A stretch of 8,365 bases of DNA from Desulfarculales bacterium UBA702 (lineage in GTDB: Bacteria; Desulfobacterota; Syntrophobacteria; Syntrophobacterales; Syntrophobacteraceae): contig DBMI01000043.1 of NCBI GenBank assembly GCA_002298165.1, positions 1-8,365 of the forward strand, in the 5' to 3' direction. Positions 6,557 through 8,365 of this stretch are shown piece after piece. Position 1 is the first letter of the stretch, and every line of letters begins with the position of its first letter. The position numbers and the translations under genes are program-made. The notes under the pieces are model-generated. The model searched no databases and was not told the origin of the DNA. It was given only the letters and a program-made list of their open reading frames with translations.

Positions 6557-7441
6557 TTACCCTGTCCACTCAGTGGGCTGATTGGCGTTCTTGTTCTCTG
6601 GAAGATACTGCTTCCATTTCTCTTTGACGTAATCAAAAAAACCGTCCACACTTGGAGCTTTACATACGGTAGCTAATTCACGCCCAACCTGGGTAAGCAA
6701 TACCATTCCGATATCTAGGGAATTCTGGTCTTCGTTTTCCATCGTTAGGGTTAAGGGTATCCCATAATACGATACTCTAAGTTCCTTTGGTAGAGATAGT
6801 CTAGAAAAACCCGCCAGATTGCTAAATTGGATAAGGCCGATGGAATCCAGATGGGTCAGTGATCCGAAATTGATACCCTTATGGTTGTAAATAGAAGCTG
6901 TGAAGTCAAATATCAAAGGAGTGAAGCGGCCGACGAACCAGCCAAAGCTGCATAAAGCCGTAAACATCTCTGCATCTTTTTTATCCAGGTCAGCAAGAAA
7001 GTTCACGGTTCGCTTCGAATAGGTTCCTGGAAGATTGGCTTCTCCTGCCAAGACACTTGCCCAAAGTTCTTGCATTTCACTGTCAGAAACTATTCGTGAT
7101 TTATCGAAAAAATTTGTGACCCAATCATCTTCTATTTTGTTTGGGTCTGAGCCGTCTTGCAGTTGGGGAATGGCCTTCCTTGTTATACATTCCATGTTTT
7201 CTTGACGGTTTGCCTCCTCTTCGACAAAACGATGCATTGCCCTACGATGCAAATCGGTAACTTCTATTTTAGTCTTAGCCTTTATTAGGCTTGCTTCTGC
7301 TTTGGCCTTCGCGACCCGTTTTATGTGCCATGGCTCAAAAATACCTCCAACAGCAGCAGCTGATACTTTCTTGATCAAAGTATCAGCCGGTACCGAAAGC
7401 TTTCCAAGATTTACAAGAGAAACTGATTTGTCATCCGGCAT
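6557..7441 (-). CDS. DUF2806 family protein
   Basis: A 294-residue soluble protein matching the DUF2806 family, whose function is unknown to me. Seen here: GGIFEPWHIKRVAKAKAEAS at about 32-51, leading into a long charged helix that ends RRAMHRFVEEEANRQENME (about 66-84); the family core DDWVTNFFDKS, then SDSEMQELWASVLAGEANLPG (about 119-139) and YSKRTVNFLADLDKKDAEMF (about 141-160); and a C-terminal half with HLDSIGLIQF (about 197-206) and the YYGIPLTL strand. The start is placed at ATG 7441 because GAGG lies 8 nt upstream; the frame remains open to 7552, but the extra 37 residues are Arg/His-rich, lack the family pattern and have no ribosome site. Such proteins appear mainly in accessory and prophage regions, which agrees with the setting here. 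A role in phage defence is possible but unsupported. Confidence 0.88.
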   Translation of the reverse strand: MPDDKSVSLVNLGKLSVPADTLIKKVSAAAVGGIFEPWHIKRVAKAKAEASLIKAKTKIEVTDLHRRAMHRFVEEEANRQENMECITRKAIPQLQDGSDPNKIEDDWVTNFFDKSRIVSDSEMQELWASVLAGEANLPGTYSKRTVNFLADLDKKDAEMFTALCSFGWFVGRFTPLIFDFTASIYNHKGINFGSLTHLDSIGLIQFSNLAGFSRLSLPKELRVSYYGIPLTLTMENEDQNSLDIGMVLLTQVGRELATVCKAPSVDGFFDYVKEKWKQYLPENKNANQPTEWTG

Positions 7442-7558
7442 TTTCTTATCCTCACCGAAGAATGATAAGACCGATCCGCGCGAGAATTTATGAATGTTAC
7501 GTCGCAGGTGGACAGTGTCTCGGGGAGTCAGTCGAATTCTTTCCCCGCCCACCTAGCC

Positions 7559-7587
7559 CGCCCGAGCACATAAGAGTGGATCGGGCG
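7559..7587. repeat. Inverted repeat between the repressor remnant and the DUF2806 gene
   Basis: CGCCCGA (7559-7565) pairs with TCGGGCG (7581-7587) around a 15-nt interval. It lies in the roughly 210-bp gap upstream of the DUF2806 start, which must also hold that gene's promoter. It might be an operator for a phage-type repressor or a weak transcript-end hairpin; there is no T-run on either strand. No clear -35/-10 pair was found in the gap. Confidence 0.4.
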
Positions 7588-7651
7588 TCCGGGTGCGAGC
7601 TGAAAATCAAACATCTTGTAATCGACAACATTATCAGAATGACATACTAGT

Positions 7652-7912
7652 TTAGCGCCTTGCTGCGTCCATGCTAAGTGACAGGCGCTTCACTGATACT
7701 GTTCCTTCCGGAAGTTGGACCAAGTAAATGTCACCGGTCCTAACCTGGATTCTCTCGCTCTCGTGAGTGTCAAAAAGGATGATCTCGCCATCATTTATCG
7801 TCGGAGCCATGGAGTCTTCTTTAACCCGAGCAAGATACAACTCCCTGTAACGATCTAAGCTCGTACCTACAAGCCGCTCAATAAAAATGCCTTTTGAAAG
7901 GATAGTGATCAG
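7652..7912 (-). pseudogene. Truncated phage-type repressor, S24/LexA-like peptidase domain
   Basis: The open stretch of 86 codons encodes the core of a LexA/CI-type C-terminal autoprotease domain: an FIERLVGTSLDRY lead-in, then ARVKEDSMAPTINDGEIILF with the catalytic Ser in DSM, and YLVQLPEGTVSVKRLSL with the catalytic Lys in VKRL. In family members this domain follows a helix-turn-helix DNA-binding domain of 60-100 residues. Here a stop (7913-7915) precedes it and only about 150 bp remain before the tRNA, with no such domain in any frame. The C-terminal end is also cut short, ending DAARR soon after the Lys. No ATG start exists; only a TTG at 7840 with poor ribosome-site spacing. It is best read as the remnant of the lysogeny control gene of the element at this tRNA. 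Confidence 0.7.
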
Positions 7913-8063
7913 CTATCCCCTCATAGTTCAACTGCCCTCTGGACCTCCCTCCAAATCCATGATTGAAGCAGCGGGACAAGAAGTATTCTTCCGGACTGAG
8001 ACATTGGAGACACCAAAGGGGGGGAAGCTATATCTATTGATTACAGGGAAACGATTGGAAATG

Positions 8064-8090
8064 TTTGATCGGGACGACTGGATTCGAACC
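8064..8090 (-). repeat. Proximal direct repeat in the tRNA-Pro 3' end (putative att site)
   Basis: Covers the T-loop, distal T-stem and acceptor 3' strand of the tRNA plus five flanking bases, and matches 4965-4991 with one mismatch in direct orientation. Since the tRNA stays intact at this end, recombination would have rebuilt its 3' part from the element. Confidence 0.8.
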
Positions 8091-8142
8091 AGCGACCTCT
8101 GCGTCCCGAACGCAGCGCTCTACCAGGCTGAGCCACGTCCCG
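8069..8142 (-). tRNA. tRNA-Pro (anticodon CGG)
   Basis: A full cloverleaf of 74 nt on the minus strand: acceptor CGGGACG/CGTCCCG, D-arm GCTC/GAGC with loop AGCCTGGTA, anticodon stem CTGCG/CGCAG with loop TTCGGGA (anticodon CGG, reading CCG), variable loop AGGTC, T-arm GCTGG/CCAGT with loop TTCGAAT, and discriminator A. The CCA tail is not encoded. No hairpin terminator follows directly, as expected if an insertion moved the original downstream flank away. The 223 bp upstream to the window end hold no gene I can support. Confidence 0.97.
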
Positions 8143-8365
8143 ATCTGGTGCAACCATTCTCTCTAACAAAATTTCCGCCCTGTGTCCACCGTTTTGAGAC
8201 CTCCGATGGGACAGCTTATTGAACAAGCCGCGAAAATGGTACAAAATAAAGAACGGTACAGATAGAGGGATGTATAAAGAAAGAGCCTGGAATCCCCGCA
8301 ACGCTCGGGCGTGCTGAGATGCGTTAATACCAATTCGCGTTTAAGTTGATGTAGCTTAGGGCCTT

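Larger units (their letters stand above)
4965..8090. mobile_element. Small decayed integrative element/genomic island at tRNA-Pro
   Basis: Bounded by the 27-nt direct repeats 4965-4991 and 8064-8090, the second being the 3' end of the intact tRNA-Pro gene. Tyrosine-recombinase elements typically insert here and rebuild the tRNA at one end while leaving a 3' copy at the other. The content is accessory: a small membrane protein, tRNA-like remnants, a membrane coiled-coil protein, a DUF2806 protein and a broken phage-type repressor. No integrase or excisionase frame survives. At about 3.1 kb it is either a remnant after large deletion or a satellite that depends on recombinases supplied elsewhere. 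Confidence 0.65.

Noticed and set aside
7887..8222. Plus-strand frame of 111 codons spanning the tRNA gene
   Set aside because: Its second half is the antisense translation of tRNA-Pro (a DDWIRTSDL-type artefact). The first 60 codons look mildly protein-like but overlap the repressor remnant, have no ribosome site and match no family I know.
8041..8301. Minus-strand frame of 86 codons over the tRNA gene
   Set aside because: Contains the sense translation of the tRNA (QPGRALRSG... type), a common false gene call.

Overview
This 8.4 kb window is bacterial, and almost every gene reads on the minus strand. EttA (ABC-F) and PpnP together with GC-rich intergenic palindromes are compatible with a Deltaproteobacterium/Desulfobacterota or another Proteobacterium. 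There is no rRNA or other strong phylogenetic marker, so this placement is only a suggestion.

Left part (1-2900, minus strand): a full-length ettA translation-factor ATPase gene; ppnP, a small nucleoside phosphorylase gene with a clear intrinsic terminator; and a three-helix membrane protein of unknown function whose start is fixed by a strong Shine-Dalgarno sequence. A 30-bp palindrome lies downstream of ettA, and a GC-rich ~100-bp imperfect palindrome lies upstream of the membrane-protein gene. Both look like dispersed intergenic repeats.

Middle (3150-4964): a complete acyltransferase-3 integral membrane protein, a doubtful small ORF just downstream of it, and about 500 bp without a confident gene. 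On the plus strand that stretch holds a weak, compact resemblance to a cobalamin riboswitch and, beyond it, a short interrupted reading frame.

Right part (4965-8142): a tRNA-Pro(CGG) gene on the minus strand. A 27-nt sequence covering its 3' end and the adjacent flank recurs at 4965-4991 in the same orientation with one mismatch. Such an arrangement is the usual mark of integration into a tRNA 3' end, so I read about 3.1 kb as a small, decayed genomic island. Inside it are a two-helix small membrane protein with UspB-like layout, two tRNA-like T-arm remnants, a membrane-anchored coiled-coil protein, a DUF2806 protein, and a repressor fragment (S24/LexA-type C-terminal domain) that has lost its DNA-binding half. 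No integrase is left, so the element should not be able to move by itself.

How the genes work together: the left genes are ordinary housekeeping functions and do not form an obvious pathway. The island genes all face away from the tRNA in one direction. The DUF2806 and coiled-coil genes each have their own good ribosome binding site; their function is unknown. No CRISPR array, transposase or recognised defence system is visible.
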